Shown here in pieces: positions 1 through 9,721 of a DNA stretch of 32,290 bases (positions are counted from its first letter, which is position 1; each line of letters opens with the position of its first letter). The notes under the pieces are model-generated. The model was given only the letters and a program-made list of their open reading frames with translations, did not search any database and was not told the DNA's origin. Position numbers and translations under genes: made by a program. This stretch comes from an uncultured Pelagibacteraceae bacterium (GTDB taxonomy: Bacteria > Pseudomonadota > Alphaproteobacteria > Pelagibacterales > Pelagibacteraceae), in NCBI GenBank assembly GCA_902594915.1, contig CACJOA010000003.1:68061-100350 (forward strand). The letters run 5' to 3'.

Positions 1-380
1 ATTACTACAATAGGTTTTAATCCCTGTTTTAGAGCTTTTGATAACACAAATTTTGTTTGTGGCATAACACCTTCAGCAGAATCAATTAGAAGCAAGGCAC
101 CATCTGCCATACTTAAAACTCTCTCAACTTCAGCAGCGAAATCTCTGTGACCTGGAGTGTCAATAATATTAATTCTTGAGTTTTTCCAATTAATCGATGC
201 AGGTTTTGCCAAAATTGTTATTCCTCTCTCTTTTTCAAGTTCGCCAGTATCCATCAATCTCTCATCAACCACTTCATTTTCTCTAAAAGATCCACTTTGC
301 TTCATTAAATTATCGATTAGTGTCGTTTTTCCATGATCAACATGGGCTATTATTGTGATGTTTCTAATACTATTACTCAT
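1..380 (-). CDS. typA: TypA/BipA ribosome-associated translational GTPase (3' end cut by window)
   Basis: The frame starts at an ATG at 380 and runs off the window at base 1, so only about 126 N-terminal residues are visible. They hold the GTPase motifs in order: the P-loop AHVDHGKTT, the switch region ending [11 protein letters not shown], the G3 motif DTPGH, then [11 protein letters not shown] and [12 protein letters not shown]. The combination of [10 protein letters not shown] and VLSMADG with PMPQT-like spacing fits TypA rather than LepA or EF-G. TypA family members bind the ribosome and help 50S assembly and stress or cold adaptation. After DTPGH this copy reads [10 protein letters not shown] where HADFGGEVERV is usual, a mild departure. 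It is co-directional with the 38-codon ORF and groEL, but the groEL terminator separates them. There is no clear Shine-Dalgarno sequence before the start. Confidence 0.93.
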   Translation of the reverse strand, partial: MSNSIRNITIIAHVDHGKTTLIDNLMKQSGSFRENEVVDERLMDTGELEKERGITILAKPASINWKNSRINIIDTPGHRDFAAEVERVLSMADGALLLIDSAEGVMPQTKFVLSKALKQGLKPIVV

Positions 381-466
381 AAAATCTTGGCTCTTATACA
401 TTAATTTATTATTTTGAAAACTTAAAAATCATTAATAAATACATAGATTTCAGAAAAAAAATCCTG

Positions 467-583
467 TTATTTAGTTTTTTTCAACTTTTCTCTCTTGATT
501 CTTCGTCTCTCTTTTAGAGAAAACTTTGGTTTTTTATTTAAACTAGAATCTTTAAATGATTTTCCACTATATCTTTTTGACAT
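467..583 (-). CDS. Small, very basic 38-residue protein of unknown function
   Basis: An ATG at 583 opens 38 codons ending in TAA at 467. I do not recognise a named family. The product has 17 Lys/Arg out of 38 residues against 3 acidic residues, with a dense basic C-terminal half (around KERRRIKREK) that looks helical and suited to binding RNA or DNA. It lies 17 bases past the T-run of the groEL terminator and 86 bases ahead of typA, on the same strand as both. It could be transcribed by read-through from groESL or from its own promoter in the short A+T-rich gap. No Shine-Dalgarno sequence is visible, which is common in this window. The coding call rests on composition, an uninterrupted frame and the fact that it fills an otherwise empty gap; it could still be a chance frame. 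Confidence 0.5.
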   Translation of the reverse strand: MSKRYSGKSFKDSSLNKKPKFSLKERRRIKREKLKKTK

Positions 584-600
584 ATTAGTAATTTATAATT

Positions 601-629
601 AAAAAAAAAGGCGAGTTTGCACTCGCCTT
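601..629 (-). terminator. Rho-independent terminator of groES-groEL
   Basis: Read on the minus strand just after the groEL stop, a perfect stem GGCGAG/CTCGCC (622-627 with 610-615), extended by two A-T pairs to 8 bp, encloses a 6-base loop and is followed by nine T (609-601). This is the only textbook intrinsic terminator in the window and it closes the chaperonin operon before the 38-codon ORF. Confidence 0.93.
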
Positions 630-654
630 CTGAATTTTTAATGAAGTGGAAATA

Positions 655-2334
<1,680 letters not shown>

Positions 2335-2338
2335 TTAA

Positions 2339-2629
2339 TTATTTACTCGAAATACCCATAATGTCAGACTCTTTCATTATGCTATATTCTTTTCCATCTA
2401 TTTTGACTTCAGTACCTGACCATTTGCCAAATAAAACTTTGTCACCAACTTTGACATCCATGGGAATTTTCTTTCCATCCTCTGTTTTTGCTCCACCACC
2501 TACGGCAACAACTTTTCCCTCTTGTGGTTTCTCTTGTGCTGTGTCAGGGATGATTATTCCACCAGCAGTTTTCTCACTACTGTCTAAAACTTCTATTAGA
2601 ACTCTATCATGTAACGGTTTAAATTTCAT
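2339..2629 (-). CDS. groES: GroES co-chaperonin
   Basis: This is the 10 kDa lid of the chaperonin chamber, a heptamer that caps GroEL in an ATP-dependent way. At 96 residues it has the usual length. It begins [35 protein letters not shown] in family style, with the mobile loop at about residues 17-33, and carries the later conserved stretch [22 protein letters not shown] strong Shine-Dalgarno AAAGGAG (2634-2640) sits four bases before the ATG. It is the first gene of the operon, divergent from the HAD phosphatase gene, and the likely heat-shock promoter lies in the shared 123-base gap. Confidence 0.98.
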   Translation of the reverse strand: MKFKPLHDRVLIEVLDSSEKTAGGIIIPDTAQEKPQEGKVVAVGGGAKTEDGKKIPMDVKVGDKVLFGKWSGTEVKIDGKEYSIMKESDIMGISSK

Positions 2630-2655
2630 AAATCTCCTTTATAAATATGGACTTC

Positions 2656-2683
2656 ATATAGATATTGGGCCAACTATTTCAAG
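2656..2683 (-). promoter_or_regulatory. Probable sigma-32 (RpoH) heat-shock promoter of groES-groEL
   Basis: On the minus strand, CTTGAAA (2683-2677) matches the sigma-32 -35 box. It is followed 18 bases after CTTG by CTATAT (2661-2656), close to the alphaproteobacterial -10 pattern. This places the transcript start about 20 bases before the groES ribosome site. I found no CIRCE inverted repeat (TTAGCACTC...GAGTGCTAA) in the gap, so HrcA control is not supported. The assignment is inferred from pattern only. Confidence 0.55.
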
Positions 2684-2752
2684 ATATAGCTCAAAATAAG
2701 TTAATTAAAAAATATAGGAATTTAAGCCTTTTTTGGTTTATAGATTATTTTG

Positions 2753-3571
2753 ATGACAAAAAATTTAGATAAAGATGGTTTCTGCTCTATTGTTGATAAT
2801 TATCAGTTATTTTATATAGATTTATGGGGAGTAATTCATAATGGAATTAACCTTCATAAAGAGGCTATAAAAGTCTTAAGAGAAATATCAAAAAGGGGTA
2901 AAGAGTATATTCTTCTTACAAATGCACCAAGACCAAATTATGTTGTTCAGCAATTTCTGGAGAAGATGGGTATGGAGAAAGAAATTAGGGACCATGTTTT
3001 TACATCTGGTCAAGCATCATTAAATTATCTTAAAAAAAATCTATCAACCAAATTTTTTTTCCACGTTGGACCTTCTCGAGATTTTGATTTGTTTACTGAT
3101 TTTTCCACAATGAAATCAGAAGATATTAATAAAAGTGAATATATTTTATGTACAGGATTATTTGAAAATTTTGGTAATGATCTAAATTATTACAAAGAAC
3201 TATTTGAAAAAAATTTAAAAAAACAAATGATTTGTACAAATCCAGATTTAATTGTTGATAGAGGAAATGTAAGAGAATTTTGTGCGGGATCAGTTGCTAT
3301 GGTTTTTGAAAAAATGGGAGGACACGTAGTTTATTTTGGTAAACCATATCCTGAAATTTACAATATATCAGTAAATAATAAAAATAAGAAAATTCTCTCA
3401 GTTGGTGATAATTTAAACACCGACATTAAGGGTGCAAATCTTTTAAATTATGATTCTTTAATAATTTCAAATGGTATTCACAAAAATGAAATAAAAGAGA
3501 TGGGCATAGAGGCAACAGCAAAATCTTACGAAACGATATGTAATTATATTCAATCGGAATTAAAATGGTAA
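2753..3571 (+). CDS. HAD-superfamily class IIA hydrolase (TIGR01459-type, NagD-like)
   Basis: This is a probable cytosolic phosphatase of 272 residues. It shows the HAD class IIA motifs in order: motif I near residues 23-30 (DLWGVIHNG, with the nucleophile Asp and WG in place of the usual DG), motif II LLTNAPRP near 54-61, a Lys in YFGKPYPEIY, and motif IV SVGDNLNTDIKGA. This subfamily is common in alphaproteobacteria, often beside ribF, as here. The substrate is not established; the neighbour makes FMN/FAD, so a phosphorylated flavin intermediate is possible but only inferred. I start at the ATG at 2753, although a TTG codon at 2750 is in frame. The end overlaps ribF by 7 bases, which suggests coupled translation. 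It is divergent from groES. Confidence 0.88.
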   Translation: MTKNLDKDGFCSIVDNYQLFYIDLWGVIHNGINLHKEAIKVLREISKRGKEYILLTNAPRPNYVVQQFLEKMGMEKEIRDHVFTSGQASLNYLKKNLSTKFFFHVGPSRDFDLFTDFSTMKSEDINKSEYILCTGLFENFGNDLNYYKELFEKNLKKQMICTNPDLIVDRGNVREFCAGSVAMVFEKMGGHVVYFGKPYPEIYNISVNNKNKKILSVGDNLNTDIKGANLLNYDSLIISNGIHKNEIKEMGIEATAKSYETICNYIQSELKW

Positions 3572-4497
3572 AATCGATGAAATTGTACAATAATTTTGAT
3601 ATCGCAAAATACTACAAGAACTCAATTATTTTAATTGGAAATTTTGATGGACTGCACTTAGGACATCAAAAACTATTTAAGTTAGCAAAAAGATATAAAA
3701 AAAAATATTCATCTAAAATTGGAGTTTTAACTTTTGAACCAATGCCAAAAATGTTTTTCAATTCAAAACTAAAAAATTTCAGACTATCAAATGTAGATCA
3801 AAAAATTGAAAATTTTATTAAGCTTAATGTAGATTTTTTAATCATAAAAAAATTCAATCGTAAATTTTCCAAGACAAAATCAATTTCATTTATAAAAAAA
3901 ATTTTAGGTAAAAAACTAAATCCAAAATTTATTTTTGTAAGTAATAATTTTAGGTTTGGCAATAAAAGAGAAGGAGATGTGAAAGAGTTAATAAAATATG
4001 AAAAATTGTGTAAATATAAAATTGTAAAACCACAACCATTATCAATTAAAAAAAAAATTATTTCGTCGACTTTAATAAGAAAATATTTACAAATTGGGAA
4101 GCTAAGTAATGCAAACAAACTTTTAAAAAGAAATTGGTCAATTAACGGAAAGATACAGAAAGGAAGACAACTAGGAAAAAAAATTGGTTTTCCAACTGCA
4201 AATATAGATATTAAAGACTATGTTCTTGCAAAGCCTGGTGTTTATGTAGTCAAAGCAAAGATAATGAAAAACTCGAATTATATTAAAGGAATTGCAAATT
4301 TAGGATATAGACCAACATTTAATGGAAAAAAAATATTATTAGAGGTTCATTTATTTAATTTTTCTGGAAATTTATATAATAAGTATTTAAGAGTAGAATT
4401 TTTAAAGTTTATTAGATCTGAAAAAAAATTCAAAAATGTAGATCAATTAAAAAAACAAATTAGTATTGATCTTTTAATTGCAAATAAAACAAAATGA
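3565..4497 (+). CDS. ribF: Bifunctional riboflavin kinase / FAD synthetase
   Basis: This enzyme phosphorylates riboflavin to FMN and then adenylylates FMN to FAD in the cytoplasm. At 310 residues it has the usual length. The N-terminal adenylyltransferase domain shows IGNFDGLHLGHQKL (near residues 24-37, with the HxGH nucleotidyltransferase motif) and SSTLIRKYL. The C-terminal kinase domain shows GRQLGKKIGFPTANID and GVYVVKA, then NLGYRPTF. The sequence is unusually rich in Lys, in line with the base composition. The ATG at 3565 overlaps the HAD stop; a second in-frame ATG at 3577 is an alternative. The stop overlaps the ileS start as ATGA, so translation of these genes is probably coupled. 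Confidence 0.96.
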   Translation: MVKSMKLYNNFDIAKYYKNSIILIGNFDGLHLGHQKLFKLAKRYKKKYSSKIGVLTFEPMPKMFFNSKLKNFRLSNVDQKIENFIKLNVDFLIIKKFNRKFSKTKSISFIKKILGKKLNPKFIFVSNNFRFGNKREGDVKELIKYEKLCKYKIVKPQPLSIKKKIISSTLIRKYLQIGKLSNANKLLKRNWSINGKIQKGRQLGKKIGFPTANIDIKDYVLAKPGVYVVKAKIMKNSNYIKGIANLGYRPTFNGKKILLEVHLFNFSGNLYNKYLRVEFLKFIRSEKKFKNVDQLKKQISIDLLIANKTK

Positions 4498-7211
4498 GTA
4501 AAAGTCAAATCAATTTACCAAAAACAGTTTTTTCAATGAAAGCTAATTTACCAATTAGAGAGCCAGAAATATTGAAGCTTTGGAAAAAAATTGATCTTTA
4601 TAAACAGCTAAGGAATGCAAGAAAAGGAAAAGAAAAATTTGTATTACATGACGGTCCTCCATATGCAAATGGAAACATACATATGGGCACTGCTTTGAAT
4701 AAAATTTTAAAGGATATTATCGTAAAATTTCATCAAATGGATGGTAAAGACTCGGTTTATGTCCCAGGTTGGGACTGCCATGGTTTACCTATTGAATGGA
4801 AAATTGAAGAGGAATATAAAAAAAATAAAAAAAATAAGAATGATGTTCCTATTGTAGAATTTAGAAAAGAATGCCGAACTTTTGCAGAAAAATGGATAGA
4901 GATACACAAAGACCAATTTAAAAGATTAGGTGTGGTTGGTGATTGGGAAAATTACTATTCAACAATGAGTTATGATGCAGAAGCACAAATAGTAAGAGAG
5001 TTGGGTAAATTTTTAAAAGAGGGAAGTTTATACAAGGGATTTAAACCAGTTTTATGGTCAACAGTGGAAAAAACTGCCTTGGCTGATGCAGAAGTTGAAT
5101 ATAAAGATCATAAATCTGATACAATTTATGCCTGCTTTCCTGTGAAATCATCTAAATATAAGGAGCTAAATAATTGTAATATTGTTATTTGGACAACCAC
5201 TCCTTGGACGATACCAGCTAATAAGGCTTTGGCTTACAATGAAAGCTTAGATTATTTAATAATTAAAATTAACGATGAGGGTAATTTTAAAGACAAAAGA
5301 ATCGCTATTGCAGAATCATTATTAGACTCTGTTTTGAAAGACTGTGAAATAAAAGAATACGAGTTACTAACTAAATTTAAAGGCAAAAATTTTAAAGATA
5401 CAATATGCCACCATCCATTTTTTGATTTAGGTTATAATTACGAAATTCCAATGTTGGAGGCTCGTTTTGTTAACACAGAGCAAGGAACAGGAATTGTTCA
5501 TTGTGCACCAAGTCACGGACCTGATGATTTTAATCTTTGTTTAAATAACGGTATAAAAGCTATTGAAACTGTTGATAACGATGGAAAGTATACAAAAAAT
5601 GTTTCTTTATTTGAGGGGTTGCATATTTTTAAGGCGAATCCAATTGTAATTGAAAAATTAAAAAATCAAAATAAACTTTTATCAAATAGTGAGTTGGTTC
5701 ATTCATACCCTCATTCCTGGAGGTCTAAAGCACCTCTAGTTCATCGTGCGACACCCCAATGGTTTATTTCTATGGAAAGTCATAAACTTAGAAGCAAAGC
5801 TTTAAAAGCAATTGATGAAACAACTTTCTATCCAAGTAAAGGAAAAGAAAGATTAAAATCGATGATTGAAACAAGACCAGATTGGTGCGTATCAAGACAA
5901 AGAGTGTGGGGTGTACCGCTCCCTATTTTTGTTAACAAAAAGTCAAAAGAGATTTTAATAGACGATGAAGTATTTGAAAATATTGCAAAGATTTATGAAA
6001 AAGAAGGGTCAGATTGTTGGTTTTCAGATGACCCACAAAAATTTTTAGGTGATAGATACAAGGCGAAAGATTTTGAAAAACTTAGTGATATTGTTGAAGT
6101 CTGGTTTGATAGTGGCTCAACACATTCTTTTGTTTTGGAGAAAAGAAAAGATCTTAAATGGCCTGCATCAATGTATTTAGAAGGTTCTGATCAACATAGA
6201 GGATGGTTCCATTCTTCTTTATTGGAGGCCTGCGGAACTAGGGGCAAAGCACCTTTTGAGTCAATATTATCCCATGGGTTTGTTGTTGATGGAAAGGGTT
6301 TAAAGATGTCTAAATCCCTAGGAAATGTAATTGCTCCAGAAGATATTTTGAAAAAATATGGAGCTGATATTTTAAGAATTTGGGTTGCCTCATCTGACTA
6401 TGCTGAAGATTTAAGAATTGATTACTCTATTTTAGATCAACATTCAGAATCTTATAGAAAAATAAGAAATACATTTAGATACCTTCTTGGTAATTTGAAT
6501 GATAATTTTAAGGAAACGGACCTAAAAAATATTGAACCAAAAAAATTACCAGAATTAGAGCAGTTTATGTTACATAAAATGTTTACACTAAATTCCAAAT
6601 TTAAAGAGTATTTTTTAAATTATGATTTTCACAATCTATATAAAGAATTATTAAATTTTTGCACTGTTGATTTGTCTGCTTTCTATTTTGATATTAGAAA
6701 AGATACTCTTTACTGTGACCAAAAAAATTCGGATAAAAGAAAATCATCTTTGGCATTACTAGATGTCATTCTAAATTCATTATTAAAATGGTTTGCACCA
6801 ATTTTATCTTTCACAACGGAAGAAATATATCAATTAGTCTCAAAAAAAAATAAAAGTATTCATTTAGAAAATTTTTTAGATTTCCCCAAAAAATTTGAAA
6901 ACTTAAAACTTTATAATAAATGGTTAGAACTTATTAAAATAAGAAATATTTGTAATTTAAGTATAGAGGAAAAAAGAGCTTCCAAAGAAATTGGATCAAG
7001 TCTAGATGCTGCTATTAAAATAAAGTTAGATAAAAGCAAACTCAAATTAACTCAAGGAATAGATTTATCAGAATTGTGTATAACTTCGACTGCAGAAGTT
7101 TTAGAAAATGATACTAGTGATATTGTTGTGGAAACAACTAAAGCAAAAGGTAATAAATGTCCGGTTTGTTGGAAAATATCAAATGAACCTTGTTTAAGAC
7201 ATAAAATTTAA
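4494..7211 (+). CDS. ileS: Isoleucyl-tRNA synthetase
   Basis: This class I aminoacyl-tRNA synthetase charges tRNA-Ile. It is 905 residues long, a little shorter than the E. coli enzyme. The HIGH signature appears as GNIHMGT (HMGT at residues 63-66) and KMSKS is at residues 604-608. The editing (CP1) domain is recognisable by WTTTPWTIPAN and the GTGIVHCAPSHGPDDF segment. The anticodon-binding domain follows. At the extreme C-terminus a zinc-knuckle remnant, CPVC then CLRH, replaces the CxxC...CxxC of many bacterial forms, with a shorter spacing and the protein ending four residues later. It starts inside the ribF stop and is followed by lspA after 4 bases. Confidence 0.98.
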   Translation: MSKSQINLPKTVFSMKANLPIREPEILKLWKKIDLYKQLRNARKGKEKFVLHDGPPYANGNIHMGTALNKILKDIIVKFHQMDGKDSVYVPGWDCHGLPIEWKIEEEYKKNKKNKNDVPIVEFRKECRTFAEKWIEIHKDQFKRLGVVGDWENYYSTMSYDAEAQIVRELGKFLKEGSLYKGFKPVLWSTVEKTALADAEVEYKDHKSDTIYACFPVKSSKYKELNNCNIVIWTTTPWTIPANKALAYNESLDYLIIKINDEGNFKDKRIAIAESLLDSVLKDCEIKEYELLTKFKGKNFKDTICHHPFFDLGYNYEIPMLEARFVNTEQGTGIVHCAPSHGPDDFNLCLNNGIKAIETVDNDGKYTKNVSLFEGLHIFKANPIVIEKLKNQNKLLSNSELVHSYPHSWRSKAPLVHRATPQWFISMESHKLRSKALKAIDETTFYPSKGKERLKSMIETRPDWCVSRQRVWGVPLPIFVNKKSKEILIDDEVFENIAKIYEKEGSDCWFSDDPQKFLGDRYKAKDFEKLSDIVEVWFDSGSTHSFVLEKRKDLKWPASMYLEGSDQHRGWFHSSLLEACGTRGKAPFESILSHGFVVDGKGLKMSKSLGNVIAPEDILKKYGADILRIWVASSDYAEDLRIDYSILDQHSESYRKIRNTFRYLLGNLNDNFKETDLKNIEPKKLPELEQFMLHKMFTLNSKFKEYFLNYDFHNLYKELLNFCTVDLSAFYFDIRKDTLYCDQKNSDKRKSSLALLDVILNSLLKWFAPILSFTTEEIYQLVSKKNKSIHLENFLDFPKKFENLKLYNKWLELIKIRNICNLSIEEKRASKEIGSSLDAAIKIKLDKSKLKLTQGIDLSELCITSTAEVLENDTSDIVVETTKAKGNKCPVCWKISNEPCLRHKI

Positions 7212-7215
7212 AATC

Positions 7216-7698
7216 ATGTTAAAAAAACATCTTACTAATTTTCTAATAATTTCTTTTTTGTTTTTTGTAGATAGGATTTCAAAAATAATTGTCTTAAACA
7301 AGACAAATAACTTTGGATCTTCTGAAATATATTCATCTGAATTTTTAAATTTACAACTGGTATGGAATAAAGGTATTGCATTTGGATTATTGGCTTTTAA
7401 TGAAAATTTTGCTTATCAAATAATTACCATAATTATAGGAATAATTATAGTTGTTCTGTTTATTATTATGAATAGATCGAGTAATAAAGAAATGAGTGGG
7501 TTCGTTCTAGTTATTAGTGGCGCTTTAGGAAATTTTTATGATCGTTTATTTTTTAAAGCGGTTCCTGATTTCATCGACTTTCATTACAAGGAATTTCATT
7601 GGTTTATATTTAATATTGCAGATATATTCATTTCAATTGGTATATTTTGGCTTATTTTAGTAGAAATATTTTATAAGAAAAAAAATGAAATTATTTAA
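7216..7698 (+). CDS. lspA: Lipoprotein signal peptidase (signal peptidase II)
   Basis: This inner-membrane aspartic peptidase removes the signal peptide of prolipoproteins after diacylglyceryl transfer. It is 160 residues long with about four hydrophobic membrane segments. Conserved motifs are VWNKGIAFGLL near residues 49-59, GALGNFYDR at 102-110, and the two catalytic aspartates in AVPDFIDF (Asp118) and FNIADIF (Asp136). It sits directly after ileS, the classical bacterial pairing. Its end overlaps the next gene by 14 bases, and that gene encodes a lipoprotein, a natural substrate. The start ATG lies 4 bases after the ileS stop. Confidence 0.97.
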   Translation: MLKKHLTNFLIISFLFFVDRISKIIVLNKTNNFGSSEIYSSEFLNLQLVWNKGIAFGLLAFNENFAYQIITIIIGIIIVVLFIIMNRSSNKEMSGFVLVISGALGNFYDRLFFKAVPDFIDFHYKEFHWFIFNIADIFISIGIFWLILVEIFYKKKNEII

Positions 7699-8008
7699 AT
7701 CAACATTAATATTTTTTCTACTAATATTTCTCTTAATTAGTTGTCAAAGTGTAAAAGACACTTTGAGTATGAAAAAAAAAAAATCTTACGATGAGTTTTT
7801 AATTGAAAAAAAAAATCCCTTAACGTTGCCTCCAAATTTTTCTAAGTTACCAAAACCAAAAGATAAAGAGGAAAAAGAAGCTGAAGAAAATTTAGATATT
7901 GATCTTTCTACTGTTTTAGAGAATACGGGTGAAAATAAATCCATAAATCAAAATAGTGACTTGGAAAAAAAACTCTCAGAAATTTTAAATAAAAATGAAG
8001 CTAACTAA
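7685..8008 (+). CDS. DUF3035-type small lipoprotein
   Basis: This is a 107-residue protein with a lipoprotein signal: charged start MKLFK, a hydrophobic stretch, then the lipobox LISC with the acylated Cys at residue 20. The mature part is short, charged and probably disordered. Its segment EKKNPLTLPPNFSKLPKP matches the core of DUF3035 proteins, which in alphaproteobacteria often follow lspA. Their function is not established. There is no Asp right after the Cys, so sorting to the outer membrane is plausible. A run of 12 A (7772-7783) encodes the Lys cluster just after the signal, an odd and slippage-prone feature. It overlaps lspA and pgi by 14 bases each. Confidence 0.8.
   Translation: MKLFKSTLIFFLLIFLLISCQSVKDTLSMKKKKSYDEFLIEKKNPLTLPPNFSKLPKPKDKEEKEAEENLDIDLSTVLENTGENKSINQNSDLEKKLSEILNKNEAN
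7772..7783 (+). repeat. 12-base poly-A tract inside the lipoprotein gene
   Basis: Twelve consecutive A residues encode lysines just downstream of the lipobox. Tracts of this length are known to promote polymerase slippage, so frame-shifted transcripts or phase variation are possible. Runs of 11 A (8316-8326) and 10 A (9129-9138) lie in the following pgi gene. Confidence 0.9.
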
Positions 8009-9164
8009 AGATATTTTTTTTCAAGATTTTGAAATAAAAAAAAATACAAGTAATTTAAAAAAAGTTTTTAATAATCTAATAAAAAATAAGAATGAAATTT
8101 TAAAATCGTTAAGCACTAATTATATTTACTCATTTTCGAAAACATTTAGAAAAACTCACTATAAAAAATTTACCTCTCTAAGAATAATTGGAATAGGTGG
8201 TTCAATTTTAGGTAGTAAAGCAATTTATAATTTTTTAGATTTTAAAGTTAAAAAAAAAGTTTATTTCATTGATAATCTAACACCAAAAATTGAAAATAAA
8301 AAAATAAAAAAAAAAACTTTAAATATAATAATCTCAAAATCAGGAAATACTCTTGAAACGATATCTAATGTGAACATTTTATTAAAAAAAAATGATAATA
8401 ATATTTTTATTACACAAAATAATAAAAGTTATTTGAGAAATTTGGCAAATAAATTAAAGTCAGAAATTATTGATCATAATAATTTTATCGGAGGAAGATA
8501 CTCTGTTTTATCTGAAGTAGGGATGGTTCCTTCTATATTAATGGGATTAAACGAAAAAAAGTTTAAACAATTTGATAATTTAGTAAAAAATAAATACTTT
8601 ATAAATTCATTGATATCAAATGTGTCTAATATTCTTTTTTTTATTAGAAAAAAAAAATTTAATTCAATTTTTATAAATTATGATGAAAAATCTGAGGATT
8701 TTCTTAAATGGTATCAGCAACTTTTAGGAGAAAGTTTAGGAAAAAAAGGTAAAGGTATATATCCGGTGATTTCATTAATGCCAAAAGATAATCATAGTTT
8801 AATGCAACTTTATTTGGAAGGACCAAAAAAAAATTTTTTTACTTTTTTTAGCGTTAGCGAAAAAAATTCAGACAAAATTAATAATAATAGAATTTTAGAC
8901 ACTTACAAATTTTTAAAAAATAAAAATTTAAGTGAAATACTAAGAAGTCAAAGAAAAGCTTCCGAAAAAGTATTTATTAATTGTAAAATACCTTTTAGAA
9001 GTTTTGAAGTGTTGCAAAGAAGTGAGAAATCTCTTGGTGAATTATTTACTTTTTTTATTCTTGAAACAATTCTTTTAGCTAAAGCTTTAAAAGTAAATCC
9101 TTACGATCAGCCTTCAGTTGAGTTGATTAAAAAAAAAACAAAAAAAATCCTTATTAAAATCTAA
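7995..9164 (+). CDS. pgi: Glucose-6-phosphate isomerase, short form
   Basis: This enzyme interconverts glucose 6-phosphate and fructose 6-phosphate. At 389 residues it is short, since many bacterial forms have 440-550. The family motifs are still present: IIGIGGSILGSKA, the phosphate-binding ISKSGNTLETIS, GGRYSVLSEVGMVP with the catalytic Glu, NHSLMQLYLEGP with the catalytic His, and the C-terminal DQPSVELIKKKTKK carrying the conserved Lys. The protein is extremely rich in Lys and Asn, as expected from the base composition. It starts 14 bases inside the lipoprotein gene. Its TAA stop shares bases with the rsmD stop on the other strand, so no terminator fits between them. Confidence 0.93.
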   Translation: MKLTKDIFFQDFEIKKNTSNLKKVFNNLIKNKNEILKSLSTNYIYSFSKTFRKTHYKKFTSLRIIGIGGSILGSKAIYNFLDFKVKKKVYFIDNLTPKIENKKIKKKTLNIIISKSGNTLETISNVNILLKKNDNNIFITQNNKSYLRNLANKLKSEIIDHNNFIGGRYSVLSEVGMVPSILMGLNEKKFKQFDNLVKNKYFINSLISNVSNILFFIRKKKFNSIFINYDEKSEDFLKWYQQLLGESLGKKGKGIYPVISLMPKDNHSLMQLYLEGPKKNFFTFFSVSEKNSDKINNNRILDTYKFLKNKNLSEILRSQRKASEKVFINCKIPFRSFEVLQRSEKSLGELFTFFILETILLAKALKVNPYDQPSVELIKKKTKKILIKI

Positions 9165-9721
9165 TTTCCTATAATAATTTTAGATACACCGTAAGTCCTT
9201 TCTTCAAATATTTTTAATTGAGGTGTAATTTTGGCTTTATCATTTTTATGCCTGTGAACAATTAAAATTCCTTTTTCATTTAAAAATTCTTTATTTTTAA
9301 TTTTCTCAACTAATTTAAATATTCTTAACTCTTTATACGGAGGATCTAAAAAAATGATATCATATTTCTTTAAACTTTTTTTAGGTTTATCAAAATAATT
9401 AAAACAATCTTTTTTTATTATTTCACAACTATCTTTAGCGTTTAACCTCTCAATATTTTTTTTTAGAACTATTAGAGTATCTGCTTGGTTTTCTACAAAA
9501 TCGACACTTTTAGCACCTCTTGAAAAACATTCTAAACCAAAAGAACCAGATCCAGAAAACAAATCTAAAACTTTTGACCCTTTGATATTAAGCTTTAAAA
9601 TATTTGAATGCTCTAAAATATTAAAAATTGATTCTTTGACTAAATCGCGCAAGGGTCTAGTAAACTGCTCATTTGGAAGATTTAACTTCATACCTTTAAA
9701 TTTACCGCTGATTATTCTCAT
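9161..9721 (-). CDS. rsmD: 16S rRNA (guanine-966 N2) methyltransferase RsmD
   Basis: This SAM-dependent methyltransferase acts on G966 of 16S rRNA in the assembled small subunit. It has 186 residues, the family length. Its marks are MRIISGKFKG at the start, TRPLRDLVKESIFNIL, the SAM-binding VLDLFSGSGSFGLECFSRGA and the catalytic LDPPY. It follows purD with an ATGA overlap, so the two form a small operon. It converges with pgi, and the four bases CTAA at 9161-9164 hold both stop codons. Confidence 0.96.
   Translation of the reverse strand: MRIISGKFKGMKLNLPNEQFTRPLRDLVKESIFNILEHSNILKLNIKGSKVLDLFSGSGSFGLECFSRGAKSVDFVENQADTLIVLKKNIERLNAKDSCEIIKKDCFNYFDKPKKSLKKYDIIFLDPPYKELRIFKLVEKIKNKEFLNEKGILIVHRHKNDKAKITPQLKIFEERTYGVSKIIIGN

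Noticed and set aside
2361..2699. A 112-codon open frame on the plus strand across groES
   Set aside because: It is antisense to groES and its promoter, with no domain; it is a shadow of the real gene.
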